A stretch of DNA of 64,000 nucleotides from Sphingomonas endolithica (GCF_025231525.1 NZ_CP103057.1:1877001-1941000), one strand, 5' to 3'. Shown: positions 35,709-44,309, counted from the stretch's first letter. Translations and numbers: made by a program. Notes: generated by a model from the sequence alone, not told the origin.

Positions 35709-36608
35709 CTAGAACGTGAGCACGCTCTTGCCCCGGACGTGGCGTCCAAGAATTGCTTCGTAGGCCGCGCGGGCATCTTTAAAATCGTGGGTGGCGCTGA
35801 TTTCCCATCTGAGCGCGCTGCTCGCGATCCCGGTCGCGACACGTTCGACGAGCGTCGGATCACGCCGTCGCATGATCGGAATCACCCGTGGCGACGTTGG
35901 TCGCGTTGCCGTGATCGACCCAATGACGCCATCAGGCTTCACGCGGGCAAGCGAGGCCTCCGTCGCCTCCTGCGAGCCCGCCATGTCGATCGAGGCGTCG
36001 AACAGGCCCGCGTGCGCCTTCCCCAATCTCTCGACCAGCCCAGGTCCGTACACAACGGGAATCGCGCCCAAGGAGCGAAGGTAGCTCTGGTTCGCGTCCG
36101 ACCCCGTTGCCACGACGGCGATCCCCTGCTCCCGCGCGAGCTGGATGGTGATAGAGCCGACGCCGCCAGCGCCGCCATGGACAAGAAGCGATGAGACGGG
36201 CCCGAGCTCCTCGAGGATCGTCAGCGCAGTCTGGGCGGCGCCGGCGAGCGATCCGGCCACTTCCCACGACAGCGACGGCGGCCGCCGCACCAGATTGGCG
36301 ATAGGAACGTCGATGATGGTGGCGTGGGTAAAGTCGCCACCGGCGCCGAGGGCCTCGTCCCCGACCGTCCATTCACCATCGTCGGCGTTCAACGCGACGA
36401 TCGTGCCGGCGTATTCGGTGCCGAAGAACAGCGGCAGCTCCCCGAACCGTAGCTCACCCGTCATTCGACGGGCATCGACCGGGTTGATGCCCGCCGCCTT
36501 CACCTCGATCCGGGCCGTGTCGCGGCCAAGGTCTGGCATGTCGAACGTTACGTATTCGAGCACGTCGGGTCGACCGTAACGGCGTGCTGTCAGGGCTGTC
36601 GTCTTCAT
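35709..36608 (-). CDS. NADP-dependent quinone oxidoreductase (MDR family)
   Basis: A zinc-independent medium-chain reductase of 299 residues: MKTTALTARRYGRPDVLEYV, EVKAAGINPVDARRM, FFGTEYAGTIVAL, LLVHGGAGGVGSITIQLARE (NADPH site AxxGxG) and VLTF at the end. The start overlaps the stop of the upstream OYE gene (TGATG), so the pair is translationally coupled. Probably reduces quinones or enones alongside the OYE. Confidence 0.92.
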   Translation of the reverse strand: MKTTALTARRYGRPDVLEYVTFDMPDLGRDTARIEVKAAGINPVDARRMTGELRFGELPLFFGTEYAGTIVALNADDGEWTVGDEALGAGGDFTHATIIDVPIANLVRRPPSLSWEVAGSLAGAAQTALTILEELGPVSSLLVHGGAGGVGSITIQLAREQGIAVVATGSDANQSYLRSLGAIPVVYGPGLVERLGKAHAGLFDASIDMAGSQEATEASLARVKPDGVIGSITATRPTSPRVIPIMRRRDPTLVERVATGIASSALRWEISATHDFKDARAAYEAILGRHVRGKSVLTF

Positions 36609-37723
36609 CAGACCAACTCGGCCAGCGAGGAGACATCGAAGCCCTTGAGCGGCTCGCTGTCCTGACCCTGGGTCTTCAGCACCCAATTGGAATCGCTCAG
36701 CAGCGCCCGCCCGACAGCGATCAGGTCGAACTCGTCCCGCTCCATGCGCTCGATCAGGGGATCGAGGCTTACGCTGGTCGAACCCTCGCCCCGGAAGGCG
36801 CTGGCCGAGTCCTGCGACAGGCCGACCGAACCGACGGCGATCGTCGCAGCGCCGGTCAGCTTCTTCGCCCAGCCTGCGAAATTGAGGCCGTTCTCGCCGT
36901 CCACCTCGGGGAACTCCGCCTGCCAATAGCGGCGCTGCGAGCAGTGCAGGATGTCCACGCCGGCGTCGATGAGCGGCTGAAGCCACTCGGCCATCAGTTC
37001 AGGGGTCTCTGCCAGGCGAACGGTGTAGTCCTGCTGCTTCCACTGGCTGACCCGCAGGATGAGCGGATAGTCGGCGCCGACCGCTGCACGGATCGCGGCG
37101 ACGATCTCGCCGGCGAACCGCACCCGCTCCTTCAGGGAGGCGCCGCCGTAGCGATCGGTGCGGAGGTTCGTCCCCGACCAGAAGAACTGGTCGACCAGGT
37201 AGCCGTGCGCACCATGGACCTCGACAGCGTCGAAACCCAGCCGTCTGGCGTCGGCAGCCGCCCTGGCGAACGCCGACACCGTATCGGCGATCGCCTCCTC
37301 GCTCATCGCCTCGCCACGGGGCTGGCCGGGCGCCAGCAGGCCTGACGGGCTCTCCACCGGGGACGCGGGCTCCCAATCCTGAAACTGGGTCGATCCGGTG
37401 TGCCAGAGCTGCGGCGCCATCCGACCGCCAGCGTCATGGACGGCGTCGATCACGCCCTGCCAACCGGCGAGCGCGTCGTTGCCGTAGAAGGACGGGACGT
37501 CGGGATGGTTGCGGGACGCCGGACGGTCGATGACCGTCCCCTCGGACAGGATCAGGCCGACCTGACCCTCGGCACGGCGGCGGTAGTAGGCGGCGTTCGG
37601 CTCACGCGGGATGCCGCCGGGCGCCATGCCGCGCGTCATCGGCGCCATGACGATGCGGTTCTTGAGATCTAGCGTCTTCAGGCTGAACGGCCGGAACAGC
37701 GCACTGGTATCGGTAGAGGACAT
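36608..37723 (-). CDS. NADH:flavin oxidoreductase, old yellow enzyme family
   Basis: A second OYE of 371 residues, strongly similar to that at 29065: LKNRIVMAPMTRGMAPGGIP, AYYRRRAEGQVGLILSEGTV, APQLWHTG, VHGAHGYLVDQFFWSGTN, LRTDRYGGASLKERVRF and DLIAVGRALLSDSNWV. ATG 37723 starts MSSTDTSALFRPF; upstream frame is not family-like. It heads an operon with the quinone oxidoreductase and is divergent from an ArsR regulator with a palindrome (37795-37809) between. Confidence 0.92.
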   Translation of the reverse strand: MSSTDTSALFRPFSLKTLDLKNRIVMAPMTRGMAPGGIPREPNAAYYRRRAEGQVGLILSEGTVIDRPASRNHPDVPSFYGNDALAGWQGVIDAVHDAGGRMAPQLWHTGSTQFQDWEPASPVESPSGLLAPGQPRGEAMSEEAIADTVSAFARAAADARRLGFDAVEVHGAHGYLVDQFFWSGTNLRTDRYGGASLKERVRFAGEIVAAIRAAVGADYPLILRVSQWKQQDYTVRLAETPELMAEWLQPLIDAGVDILHCSQRRYWQAEFPEVDGENGLNFAGWAKKLTGAATIAVGSVGLSQDSASAFRGEGSTSVSLDPLIERMERDEFDLIAVGRALLSDSNWVLKTQGQDSEPLKGFDVSSLAELV

Positions 37724-37794
37724 CGGGAATGCTCCGTTCGGAAAGGACCAGCGGAAGCCGCTGATGGCAGCCAACTCTACGAGGTGAGGACAAA

Positions 37795-37809
37795 TTCTGA
37801 AGTTCAGAA
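37795..37809. promoter_or_regulatory. Palindrome TTCTGAA-G-TTCAGAA, probable ArsR operator
   Basis: A perfect 7+7 inverted repeat in the 133-base promoter region between the OYE operon and the divergent ArsR gene. A likely binding site for the ArsR dimer controlling both. Confidence 0.6.
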
Positions 37810-37856
37810 CATCGGAACAATTGATCTGTCTGTCAAGGCCACCTATGTAATTTGGC

Positions 37857-38258
37857 ATGAGGCCGCTCTTTCACCCTGCCGTCGAGGACATCCGACCCGA
37901 GATGATCCTGCATGCGCTCGCCGATCCGGAGCGAGCAGCGATCTGCGCGCGCATCGGTGGTGAGGGTTCCGGCGGGACGTGTTCTGCAAATGCCCACGCC
38001 CGGGACCGCGTGATCCCGAAGTCCTCGCTCTCCGCGCATATCAAGGTGCTGCGGGAGGCGGGCCTGATCAGGTGCGAGCGGCAGGGCGTGGAGATGCGCA
38101 ACCATCCCCGCTGCGATGAGCTGGACCAGCACCTCCTCGAGCTCGTGAAGTCGATCTTCGCGGCCTATGGATGGTACTACGGCGACAAGAAGGATGTTTT
38201 GCCACCTTCTCAGGCTCGCGCCCATCTTGAAGGCCCACTCTCCGTCCTAGAAATATAG
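37857..38258 (+). CDS. ArsR family transcriptional regulator
   Basis: A 133-residue winged-helix regulator: ILHALADPERAAICARI, SSLSAHIKVLREAGLIRCE and RQGVEMRNHPRCDELDQHLL. Cysteines at CARI, GGTCSAN and IRCE might sense thiol-reactive compounds, but no classic metal-binding CxC motif is seen. It is divergent from the OYE-QOR operon, which it probably controls. Confidence 0.88.
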   Translation: MRPLFHPAVEDIRPEMILHALADPERAAICARIGGEGSGGTCSANAHARDRVIPKSSLSAHIKVLREAGLIRCERQGVEMRNHPRCDELDQHLLELVKSIFAAYGWYYGDKKDVLPPSQARAHLEGPLSVLEI

Positions 38259-38410
38259 CCGACGACCGAGCGAACCTTCTGCGAAGACGATCTGGCCTGC
38301 GCCGATAATTGGTGGATGTAGATAAAGCCGCGCCAGGGGGCTCGATCAGCGCTCCCCGCTTTCATGGATCAGCCGCGATTTTGCGGACGGTGACAAAGGA
38401 AACTCCGCCT

Positions 38411-38866
38411 TCAGGCTCGCAGGTCTGCGCGCGCCGTCAATGCATCACGAAGCGCGCCTACCTCCCTGTTCAATCGGACCATGTCCGCGACAGGAAGTCC
38501 CGAACGATCCAGAAGCGTCTCGGTGAGACATTTCGATTTTTGCCGGAGAGCCTTGCCCTTGACGGTCAGAGTGACGTTCACCTGTCGCTCGTCATCGGGA
38601 TTGCGATTACGTCCAAGGAAGCCGGCTGTCTCTAGCCGTTTGACGAGTGGCGTGATGGTGCTCGATTCGAGCGCCAGCCGCTCGGCGATCTCGCCGATCG
38701 TGCGGCCATCTGTCTCCCAAAGCGCGCTCAGCACCAGATACTGCGGGTAGGTGATACCCAGCTCGTCGAGCACCGGCCGATACAGGCGATTGATCGCGAT
38801 GTTCGCCGAGTACATGGCGAAGCAGAGATGATCGTCGAGCGGCAGGGTATCAGGCGGGGTGTTCAC
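38411..38866 (-). CDS. ohrR: OhrR-type MarR family regulator
   Basis: A 151-residue MarR regulator. The OhrR sensing cysteine is in LDDHLCFAMYSANIAINRLY near residue 15; a second cysteine in QKSKCLTETLL would allow the two-cysteine mechanism. The DNA-binding region includes LGITYPQYLVLSALWETDGR, TIGEIAERLALESSTITPLV and RNPDDERQVNVTLT. It is divergent from the Ohr gene, and two palindromes lie between. In known cases OhrR releases DNA when oxidised by organic peroxides. Confidence 0.9.
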   Translation of the reverse strand: MNTPPDTLPLDDHLCFAMYSANIAINRLYRPVLDELGITYPQYLVLSALWETDGRTIGEIAERLALESSTITPLVKRLETAGFLGRNRNPDDERQVNVTLTVKGKALRQKSKCLTETLLDRSGLPVADMVRLNREVGALRDALTARADLRA

Positions 38867-38912
38867 GTCGCGTCTCCACGGTGGTTCAGCGGAACCATAT
38901 CGTCGAACTAGA

Positions 38913-38922
38913 TATCGCGATA
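38913..38922. promoter_or_regulatory. Palindrome TATCGCGATA, probable OhrR site
   Basis: A perfect 10-base palindrome about 45 bases from the ohrR start, in the shared ohrR/ohr promoter. Confidence 0.5.
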
Positions 38923-38964
38923 AATAAAAGCCTTTACAAGCCCGTCTGCCTCTCCCATTTATCA

Positions 38965-38978
38965 GTTATCACGATAAC
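38965..38978. promoter_or_regulatory. Inverted repeat GTTATC-AC-GATAAC, probable OhrR site
   Basis: Arms of 6 bases, about 40 bases before the Ohr start and next to a further ATATCGCG half-site. With the other palindrome it probably gives OhrR two binding sites. Confidence 0.5.
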
Positions 38979-39019
38979 GAATATCGCGGCATACGATTCT
39001 GAGCTCGATGGAGAACGAC

Positions 39020-39445
39020 ATGAACATTCTTTACAGCGCCAATGCCACCGCCACAGGCGGCCGCACCGGGACAGCCAAGACAGGCGATGGACGGCTCGCG
39101 GTGGTCCTCGACACCGTGAAGGAACTCGGCGGCAGCGGCGGCGAAGGCACCAATCCCGAGCAGCTCTTTGCGGCGGGTTATGCCGCCTGCTTCCTCGGTG
39201 CGCTCAAGCACGTCGCTGCCCAGAAGAAGGTGAAGGTCTCCGACCAGACGTCGGTCACCGCCACCGTCGGCATCGGCCCGCGCGATGACGGCCAGGGCTT
39301 CGCGCTCGACGTGGCGCTCTCGGTCACCCTGCCCGGCATCGAACCCGCCGTGGCAGAGGAGCTGATCGCCCAGGCCGACATCGTCTGCCCGTACTCCCAC
39401 CTGGCACGCCACGGCACCGCCGTCCGCCTGGATCAGCAATCGTAA
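39020..39445 (+). CDS. ohr: Organic hydroperoxide resistance protein Ohr
   Basis: A thiol peroxidase that reduces organic hydroperoxides in the cytoplasm. It shows the OsmC/Ohr fold with both catalytic cysteines: the peroxidatic one in FAAGYAACFLGALKHVA and the resolving one in ADIVCPYSHLARHG; also GGSGGEGTNPEQLFAAGY. ATG 39020 is preferred because GGAG lies 8 bases upstream; 39008 is an in-frame alternative. It is divergent from ohrR. Confidence 0.95.
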   Translation: MNILYSANATATGGRTGTAKTGDGRLAVVLDTVKELGGSGGEGTNPEQLFAAGYAACFLGALKHVAAQKKVKVSDQTSVTATVGIGPRDDGQGFALDVALSVTLPGIEPAVAEELIAQADIVCPYSHLARHGTAVRLDQQS

Positions 39446-39477
39446 GCGAGACGCTCACCGTGTCCATGGAGATGAAA

Positions 39478-40251
39478 ATGATCAAAATGTTGAAGCTGCT
39501 GGGTTCGGCGGCATCCCTGACGCTGCTCGCCTCCCCTGTCCTGGCGGCCTCAAAAAGCCGCGCCGACATGTCGGTGGTGCTGGTCCATGGCGGTTTCGTC
39601 GACGGCTCCGGCTGGGACGGCGTCTACAAGCTGCTGAAGAAGGATGGCTACGAGGTCATCGTGGTCCAGAATCCCACCTCCACGCTGGAAGACGACGTTG
39701 CCGTCACCAAGCGCGCCATCGCCTCGGCCAAGGGCGACGTGATCCTCGTCGGGCACTCCTATGGAGGCTTCGTCGTGTCCGAGGCAGGCAACGATCCCAA
39801 GGTAAAAGGTCTGGTCTACATCACGGCCTTCGCACCCGACGTGGGTGAGTCCGTCGCCAGCCTGATCGCCAACCCGCCCGCTGGTGCGCCCGTGCCGCCG
39901 ATCCTGCCACCGGTGGACGGCTACCTTCTCCTCGATCGGGCCAAGTTCGCCAGTTCCTTCGCCGCCGATGTGCGCCCCGACGTCGCAGCCTTCATGGCGG
40001 ACTCGCAGGTGCCCTGGGGCGTCGCGGCACTTCAGGGAACGGTCAGCGTGCCGGCGTGGAAGTCCAAGCCCAGCTGGTATCTGGTCGCTGCGGACGACAA
40101 GATGATCCCGCCGCCGGCGCAGCGCAGTATGGCCGGCCGCGCCCATGCCACCGTGGTGGAATCGCCCGGCAGTCACGCCGTCTACGTGTCGCACCCGGAC
40201 GCGGTGACGAAACTGATCGAACAGGCAGCGCAAGGCGCACCGGCCAAGTAA
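39478..40251 (+). CDS. Secreted alpha/beta hydrolase
   Basis: A hydrolase of about 257 residues with a signal peptide (MLKLLGSAASLTLLASPVLA). Features are VVLVHGGFVDGSGWDGVY, nucleophile elbow VILVGHSYGGFVVSEAG and a final histidine in VVESPGSHAVYVSHPD. This matches hydrolases induced with peroxide or electrophile stress genes in alphaproteobacteria. The ATG at 39478 has GGAG 6 bases upstream. It starts 33 bases after Ohr in the same direction, so it probably belongs to the OhrR regulon. Confidence 0.88.
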   Translation: MIKMLKLLGSAASLTLLASPVLAASKSRADMSVVLVHGGFVDGSGWDGVYKLLKKDGYEVIVVQNPTSTLEDDVAVTKRAIASAKGDVILVGHSYGGFVVSEAGNDPKVKGLVYITAFAPDVGESVASLIANPPAGAPVPPILPPVDGYLLLDRAKFASSFAADVRPDVAAFMADSQVPWGVAALQGTVSVPAWKSKPSWYLVAADDKMIPPPAQRSMAGRAHATVVESPGSHAVYVSHPDAVTKLIEQAAQGAPAK

Positions 40252-40270
40252 GTCCTACGTGGGCGTCGTG

Positions 40271-40296
40271 CCCGGCTGCTTCCATCCGCAGCCGGG
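40271..40296 (+). terminator. Hairpin after the ohr-hydrolase operon
   Basis: A 9-bp stem CCCGGCTGC/GCAGCCGGG with an 8-base loop, 20 bases after the hydrolase stop. Only a short pyrimidine stretch follows, so termination strength is uncertain. Confidence 0.55.
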
Positions 40297-40425
40297 TCCG
40301 TCTGCCACACGGCCAACACGCGAAGTCAGGAACGAGCGTTCGCCCCTTCCCTCCCCGAAGCGTGAGGCCAGGTGTTTGATGCCCTGGGCTGGCAGGCTGT
40401 GCGCAGGACAGCGCCGCGCGGCACC

Positions 40426-41346
40426 TTAGCTGAAGCTCCATTTAAAACCGCGGGACGAGCGTGAAATCCGGCCTGCTGATGAATTGGGAAAGTGGCTGGA
40501 GAACACCATGCTGCCGGTCGACGCCGCATGGTCGAGGAAACGGCGGCGCGATCGGCGGGAAGCGTCCGGGAACTCGCAGAATACCGAAACTAGATCGGGA
40601 TCGTATATTTCGACCGGGTGGTGGAACACGTCGCCGCTGAACAGGGCGGTTTCGCGGCCACTGACCAGCTCGATCGAAGCATGATCGATGCTGTGTCCGG
40701 GCGTAGGCAGGAAGCGGATGCCCGGCAGCACTTCCGACCCGTCGACCTTGACGCGGCGGACCGGGATCTTACCCGCCAGCGGCATGATGCTGTCGGCGAA
40801 GGTGCCCGACACGGGCAAGCGAACCGGATCGCCAAGTCCGGCTCGGGCGCGCGCCGCGCTGATCCCGGATTCGTCCTCCTTGGTAAGGGCCAGGCCATAG
40901 GCATATTCCAGGTCCGAGACGATGACCTCCGCATTGGAAAAGGTCGGCACCCAGCGTTCTTTCTCCAACCTGGTGTTCCAGCCCACATGGTCCGAATGAA
41001 TGTGGGTGAGGAGAATGGAGTCGACCTCCTCCGGTTCGACGCCCGCCTCGCGCAACCGCGCCAGGAACTCGGTTGAGAGCCTGTCCAGCACCTTCTGCTG
41101 CGGACGCTCCTTGTCGTTGCCCGCACCGGCGTCGATGAGAATCACGCGGCCCTCGTGGCGAACTAGCCAGGCATGCAGGCTCATGAAGGCATGACCTTCG
41201 CCGTCGAATGTTCCGGCCGGAAACCAGTCGGGATAAGCGCGGCGGGCATCGGCATCCAACCCCGGCAGCAATTGCGCGAAGGCCATGCCGTTCAGGTCGG
41301 TCTCCCAGATCCTCTGAACGGTCGCGTTGCCGATATGGTAGATCAT
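40426..41346 (-). CDS. MBL-fold metallo-hydrolase
   Basis: A 306-residue metallo-beta-lactamase-fold hydrolase with the zinc motif SILLTHIHSDHVGWN (HxHxDH), ILIDAGAGND before it, TPGHSIDHASIEL, and ALFSGDVFHHPVEI after it. The family includes lactonases and AttM-like enzymes. Divergent from an HxlR regulator that may control it. The last residues (SSRGFKWSFS) look unusual but fit no frameshift I can prove. Substrate unknown. Confidence 0.9.
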   Translation of the reverse strand: MIYHIGNATVQRIWETDLNGMAFAQLLPGLDADARRAYPDWFPAGTFDGEGHAFMSLHAWLVRHEGRVILIDAGAGNDKERPQQKVLDRLSTEFLARLREAGVEPEEVDSILLTHIHSDHVGWNTRLEKERWVPTFSNAEVIVSDLEYAYGLALTKEDESGISAARARAGLGDPVRLPVSGTFADSIMPLAGKIPVRRVKVDGSEVLPGIRFLPTPGHSIDHASIELVSGRETALFSGDVFHHPVEIYDPDLVSVFCEFPDASRRSRRRFLDHAASTGSMVFSSHFPNSSAGRISRSSRGFKWSFS

Positions 41347-41422
41347 GCGGGTAGCTCCCCGTCATGCGAGTAATGGCCTGATTGCATCCAGAGGAGATAA
41401 CCGGCACATCCTGAGGCTCAAG

Positions 41423-41438
41423 TACCTACCCGGAGGTA
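41423..41438. promoter_or_regulatory. Inverted repeat TACCT-N6-AGGTA overlapping HxlR ribosome binding site
   Basis: TACCTACCCGGAGGTA is directly ahead of the HxlR start at 41442 and includes its Shine-Dalgarno GGAGG. Regulator binding here would block its own expression, and perhaps the divergent MBL gene. Confidence 0.5.
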
Positions 41439-41441
41439 AGC

Positions 41442-41819
41442 ATGGAAGGAACCCGTCCGCCGTTCCGCGATCTGCCCTGCGACGTGTTCCTGCCGGACTG
41501 CCCGGCCCGGTCCGTCCTGACGCTTCTGGCAGAGAAATGGTCGATGCTGATCCTGCACGCCCTGAGCGAGGGCACACAGAGGACGGGCGCGCTGCGGCGA
41601 CGAATCGGGGGCATCTCCGAGAAGATGCTGATCCAGACGCTAAAGCGCCTGGAATCGGCATCTCTCGTTATCCGGACAAGCTACGCCGAGGTTCCGCCCC
41701 GGGTGGAATACGAGCTGACCGACCTCGGCTGGTCACTGAGCCCATTGGTCAAGGCTCTTGATCACTGGGTTGAACAGCACGCCGAGACCATCATCGCCCG
41801 TCTCCCGGACGTAGCGTGA
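41442..41819 (+). CDS. HxlR family transcriptional regulator
   Basis: A 125-residue winged-helix regulator: LPCDVFLPDCPARSVLTLLA, EKWSMLILHALSEGTQRTGA, LRRRIGGISEKMLIQTLKRL and PPRVEYELTDLGWSLSPLV. Two N-terminal cysteines (PCDV, PDCP) could be redox sensors, as in some HxlR proteins. It is divergent from the MBL hydrolase, its probable target. A strong GGAGG precedes the start. Confidence 0.92.
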   Translation: MEGTRPPFRDLPCDVFLPDCPARSVLTLLAEKWSMLILHALSEGTQRTGALRRRIGGISEKMLIQTLKRLESASLVIRTSYAEVPPRVEYELTDLGWSLSPLVKALDHWVEQHAETIIARLPDVA

Positions 41820-41888
41820 GTGGGAGACGCCCGGATCAGGAACCAGACCGGGTTCCGCATGGTGATCGGCTGTAAAACATAGGCTCGA

Positions 41889-42785
41889 TCAGTCTGGGGC
41901 GCGTAGCGAAGCCTCGAGATGATCCACGATCGCCCGGACCTTCGCGGATGGCTTTGGACCTGCGGGAAAAACGGCGTAGACCTCGGCGGGTTCAAGCCGG
42001 TGCCCGTCCAGGATCTGCGCGAGCTGACCGGTGCGCAGTTCCTCCCCCGCCATGATCCGGGTCGCCAGCGCGACGCCCAGTCCCGCGACCGCGGCCGCGA
42101 GCACCCCAGACGCCGAATTGATCCAGAGCTTCGCGTGCACATTGACCGAGGTGACGGTCTGATTGTGGGTAAAGCGCCAGCTCTCCCTACCGAACAGCCC
42201 ATGCTGGATGATGCAGTCGTGCTGGGCGAGCTCCGCCGGATTGGCGGGCACGCCGTTCGTAGAAAGGTAGGCCGGGGCCGCGACCACCAGTCGCTCGACC
42301 AGACCAAGCCTGCGGGCACCGAAGGTGGAGTCATCCAGCGGCCCGACGCCCAGCCGAATTGCAACATCGATGCCGTCCATGATGAGGTTCTGGCGCGCGT
42401 CGCTCATGATCATCTCGACCCGAAGATCCCGATGCCGGGCCAGGAAGACCGCCATCGCCGGGATCACCGCACGTGATCCGTAGAGTACCGGCATCGCGAG
42501 GCGGATCACTCCATGGAGCGAGTCCACGCCGCGGGTCGCCTGTTCGGCCTCCTCCATCTCTGCAACCAGATTTCTCGCACGCTCCAGGTACAAAGCGCCG
42601 GCTTCCGTCAGTGAGATGCTGCGGGTGGTGCGCAACAGGAGCGTTGTGCCCAGCCGCGCCTCCAGCGTGCCGACGATACGCGAGACCGAAGGTTGGGACA
42701 GCTTCAGTTCGCGCGCCGCGCGCGAAAGACTGCCGCTCTCCGCAACGCGGACAAACACGGTCATCTCCTGCCAACGATCACTCAT
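41889..42785 (-). CDS. LysR family transcriptional regulator
   Basis: A 298-residue LysR protein: HTH in RVAESGSLSRAARELKLSQP, SVSRIVGTLEARLGTTLLLR, TTRSISLTEAGALYLERA; effector domain with GVIRLAMPVLYGSRAVIPAM and DARQNLIMDGIDVAIRLGVG. It belongs to the CrgA/PecT-like group. It is divergent from the peroxiredoxin-led eight-gene run (42884-48531) and probably regulates it. The palindrome ATATCCGGATAT lies just before its start. Confidence 0.92.
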   Translation of the reverse strand: MSDRWQEMTVFVRVAESGSLSRAARELKLSQPSVSRIVGTLEARLGTTLLLRTTRSISLTEAGALYLERARNLVAEMEEAEQATRGVDSLHGVIRLAMPVLYGSRAVIPAMAVFLARHRDLRVEMIMSDARQNLIMDGIDVAIRLGVGPLDDSTFGARRLGLVERLVVAAPAYLSTNGVPANPAELAQHDCIIQHGLFGRESWRFTHNQTVTSVNVHAKLWINSASGVLAAAVAGLGVALATRIMAGEELRTGQLAQILDGHRLEPAEVYAVFPAGPKPSAKVRAIVDHLEASLRAPD

Positions 42786-42788
42786 TCA

Positions 42789-42800
42789 ATATCCGGATAT
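42789..42800. promoter_or_regulatory. Palindrome ATATCCGGATAT in the LysR/peroxiredoxin promoter
   Basis: A perfect 12-base palindrome right upstream of the LysR start, within the 98-base shared promoter region. Position suits autoregulation. Confidence 0.45.
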
Positions 42801-42883
42801 ATGTTGTCCACACCGAGTAGATACACCGTTGCTCTTGGATAACCTAGATCTTCGTCCACGGCGGCTCTGCCGCAATACGGAGA

Positions 42884-43567
42884 ATGGCGATGAAGCTGCA
42901 GGACAAGCTCGACGCGATGCGCGAGGATTTCGAGAACGGACGTTTTCCGCTCGTACCAAACCGCGAACAGCTAGACACAATGAACCGGGCCACGCAGACG
43001 CTCCTCGACAGCGGGCAGGCCGATCATGCCTTGAGGGCCGGCGACACGGCGCCCGACTTCACGCTCCAGGACGCGGACGGTATCACCGTGAACTCGCGGG
43101 AGCTGCTCACGCGCGGGCCGCTGGTAGCCACCTTCTATCGCGGCATCTGGTGCCCCTATTGCAACTTTGATCTGCAGGCGCTGGAAGAAGTCCGGCCCGA
43201 GATCGAGGTACGCGGCGCGAGCCTTGTGGCGATCTCGCCGCAGACGCCGGCGAACAGCCGCAAGTCGCAGCGCGACAACAAGCTCGACTTTCCGATCCTG
43301 AGCGATCCCGGTGCCGCCGTCGCCGACAAGTTCGGCCTGCGCTTCTCGCTGCCCGCTGATCTGATCGAGGTCTATCGACAGTTCGGGGCCGACCTGACGG
43401 AGGTCAATGGCGATCCGTCAGGGGTGCTGCCGATGCCGGCGCGCTACGTGATCGGGACGGATGGCGTGATTGCCTATGCCGAGGTCAACCCCGACTACAC
43501 CCGGCGACCCGATCCGTCCGAGCTGTTGCCGGTGCTTGATCGGCTGCGTGCCGGCATCCCAGCCTGA
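42884..43567 (+). CDS. Peroxiredoxin-like (AhpC/TSA) protein
   Basis: A 227-residue thioredoxin-fold peroxidase with GDTAPDFTLQDADG and the active site FYRGIWCPYCNFDLQALEEV (WCPYC), followed by VAISPQTPANSRKSQRDNKL. The CxxC arrangement is that of PRX-like2 proteins. The N-terminal 50 residues form a helical extension seen in relatives. It is first of a same-strand run with GST, SDR and QOR genes, so its role is probably peroxide or quinone stress defence. Confidence 0.92.
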   Translation: MAMKLQDKLDAMREDFENGRFPLVPNREQLDTMNRATQTLLDSGQADHALRAGDTAPDFTLQDADGITVNSRELLTRGPLVATFYRGIWCPYCNFDLQALEEVRPEIEVRGASLVAISPQTPANSRKSQRDNKLDFPILSDPGAAVADKFGLRFSLPADLIEVYRQFGADLTEVNGDPSGVLPMPARYVIGTDGVIAYAEVNPDYTRRPDPSELLPVLDRLRAGIPA

Positions 43568-43602
43568 TTTTCCAAGTTACCTCACAAGAAGGAGTATTTC
43601 CA

Positions 43603-44271
43603 ATGGCTATCAAGATTTATGGCGATCCCGGTTCGGGCAGCCTGCGCCGCGTGACGTCGGCAGCCGCCGTCATGGGCATCGAAATCGAGCGCGTGGGCAT
43701 CGATCTCTTCAAGGGCGAGAGCCACACGCCCGAATTCCTGAAGCTGAACCCGCACGGCCTGTCGCCGGTGATGGTCGACGGCGACGTCGTCCTCTACGAA
43801 TCCTCAGCGATCAACATCTACCTCGCGGAAAAGGTCGGCAGCGACCTGCTCGGCGCTACGCCGCAGGAGCGCTACGAAGTGCTGCAGTGGATGTTCTGGT
43901 CGGGTGAGCAGTGGAGGATTTTCTCCGTGCTCACGTTCGATGAGCGGATCGGCAAGCGCTTCATGAACCAGCCCGAGGACAAGAGCATCACGGACCTGAC
44001 GTTCGCCAAAATCCGCGCCGCCGGCGCCGTCCTAGATGCGCACCTCGCGAACCGGCCCTTCATCGTGGGCGATCATCTGACGCTGGCGGACATCGACATC
44101 GCGGCCCCCTTCTCGCAGAACGAGCGCACGAAGGTGCCGTTCAACGAGTTCCCCAACCTCGTCGCTTGGCAGCAGCGCTTGCTGGACATGGTGCCGGCAT
44201 GGGCTGCAACGAAGCGCGAAGTCGATGATCGCATCGACAGCGCTCTGGCCGGCGCAGGTATCGCGCTCTGA
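43603..44271 (+). CDS. Glutathione S-transferase
   Basis: A 222-residue GST: IYGDPGSGSLRRVTSAAAVM (probable catalytic Ser), LNPHGLSPVMVDGDVVLYES and SSAINIYLAEKVG, then a helical C-terminal domain with IVGDHLTLADIDIAAPFS. It differs from the GSTs at 33491 and 47848 in the active-site loop. It starts 36 bases after the peroxiredoxin gene, with GGAG ahead, so they are probably co-transcribed. Confidence 0.92.
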   Translation: MAIKIYGDPGSGSLRRVTSAAAVMGIEIERVGIDLFKGESHTPEFLKLNPHGLSPVMVDGDVVLYESSAINIYLAEKVGSDLLGATPQERYEVLQWMFWSGEQWRIFSVLTFDERIGKRFMNQPEDKSITDLTFAKIRAAGAVLDAHLANRPFIVGDHLTLADIDIAAPFSQNERTKVPFNEFPNLVAWQQRLLDMVPAWAATKREVDDRIDSALAGAGIAL

Positions 44272-44276
44272 AGCCA

Positions 44277-44309
44277 TGGCGCCGGCACCTTTAAGGGTGA
44301 CCGGCGCCA
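44277..44309 (+). terminator. Hairpin between GST and SDR genes
   Basis: Stem TGGCGCCGG/CCGGCGCCA of 9 bp, extended by CACC/GGGTG. It starts 6 bases after the GST stop and ends 19 bases before the SDR start. No T tract, so it may attenuate rather than end transcription. Confidence 0.5.
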
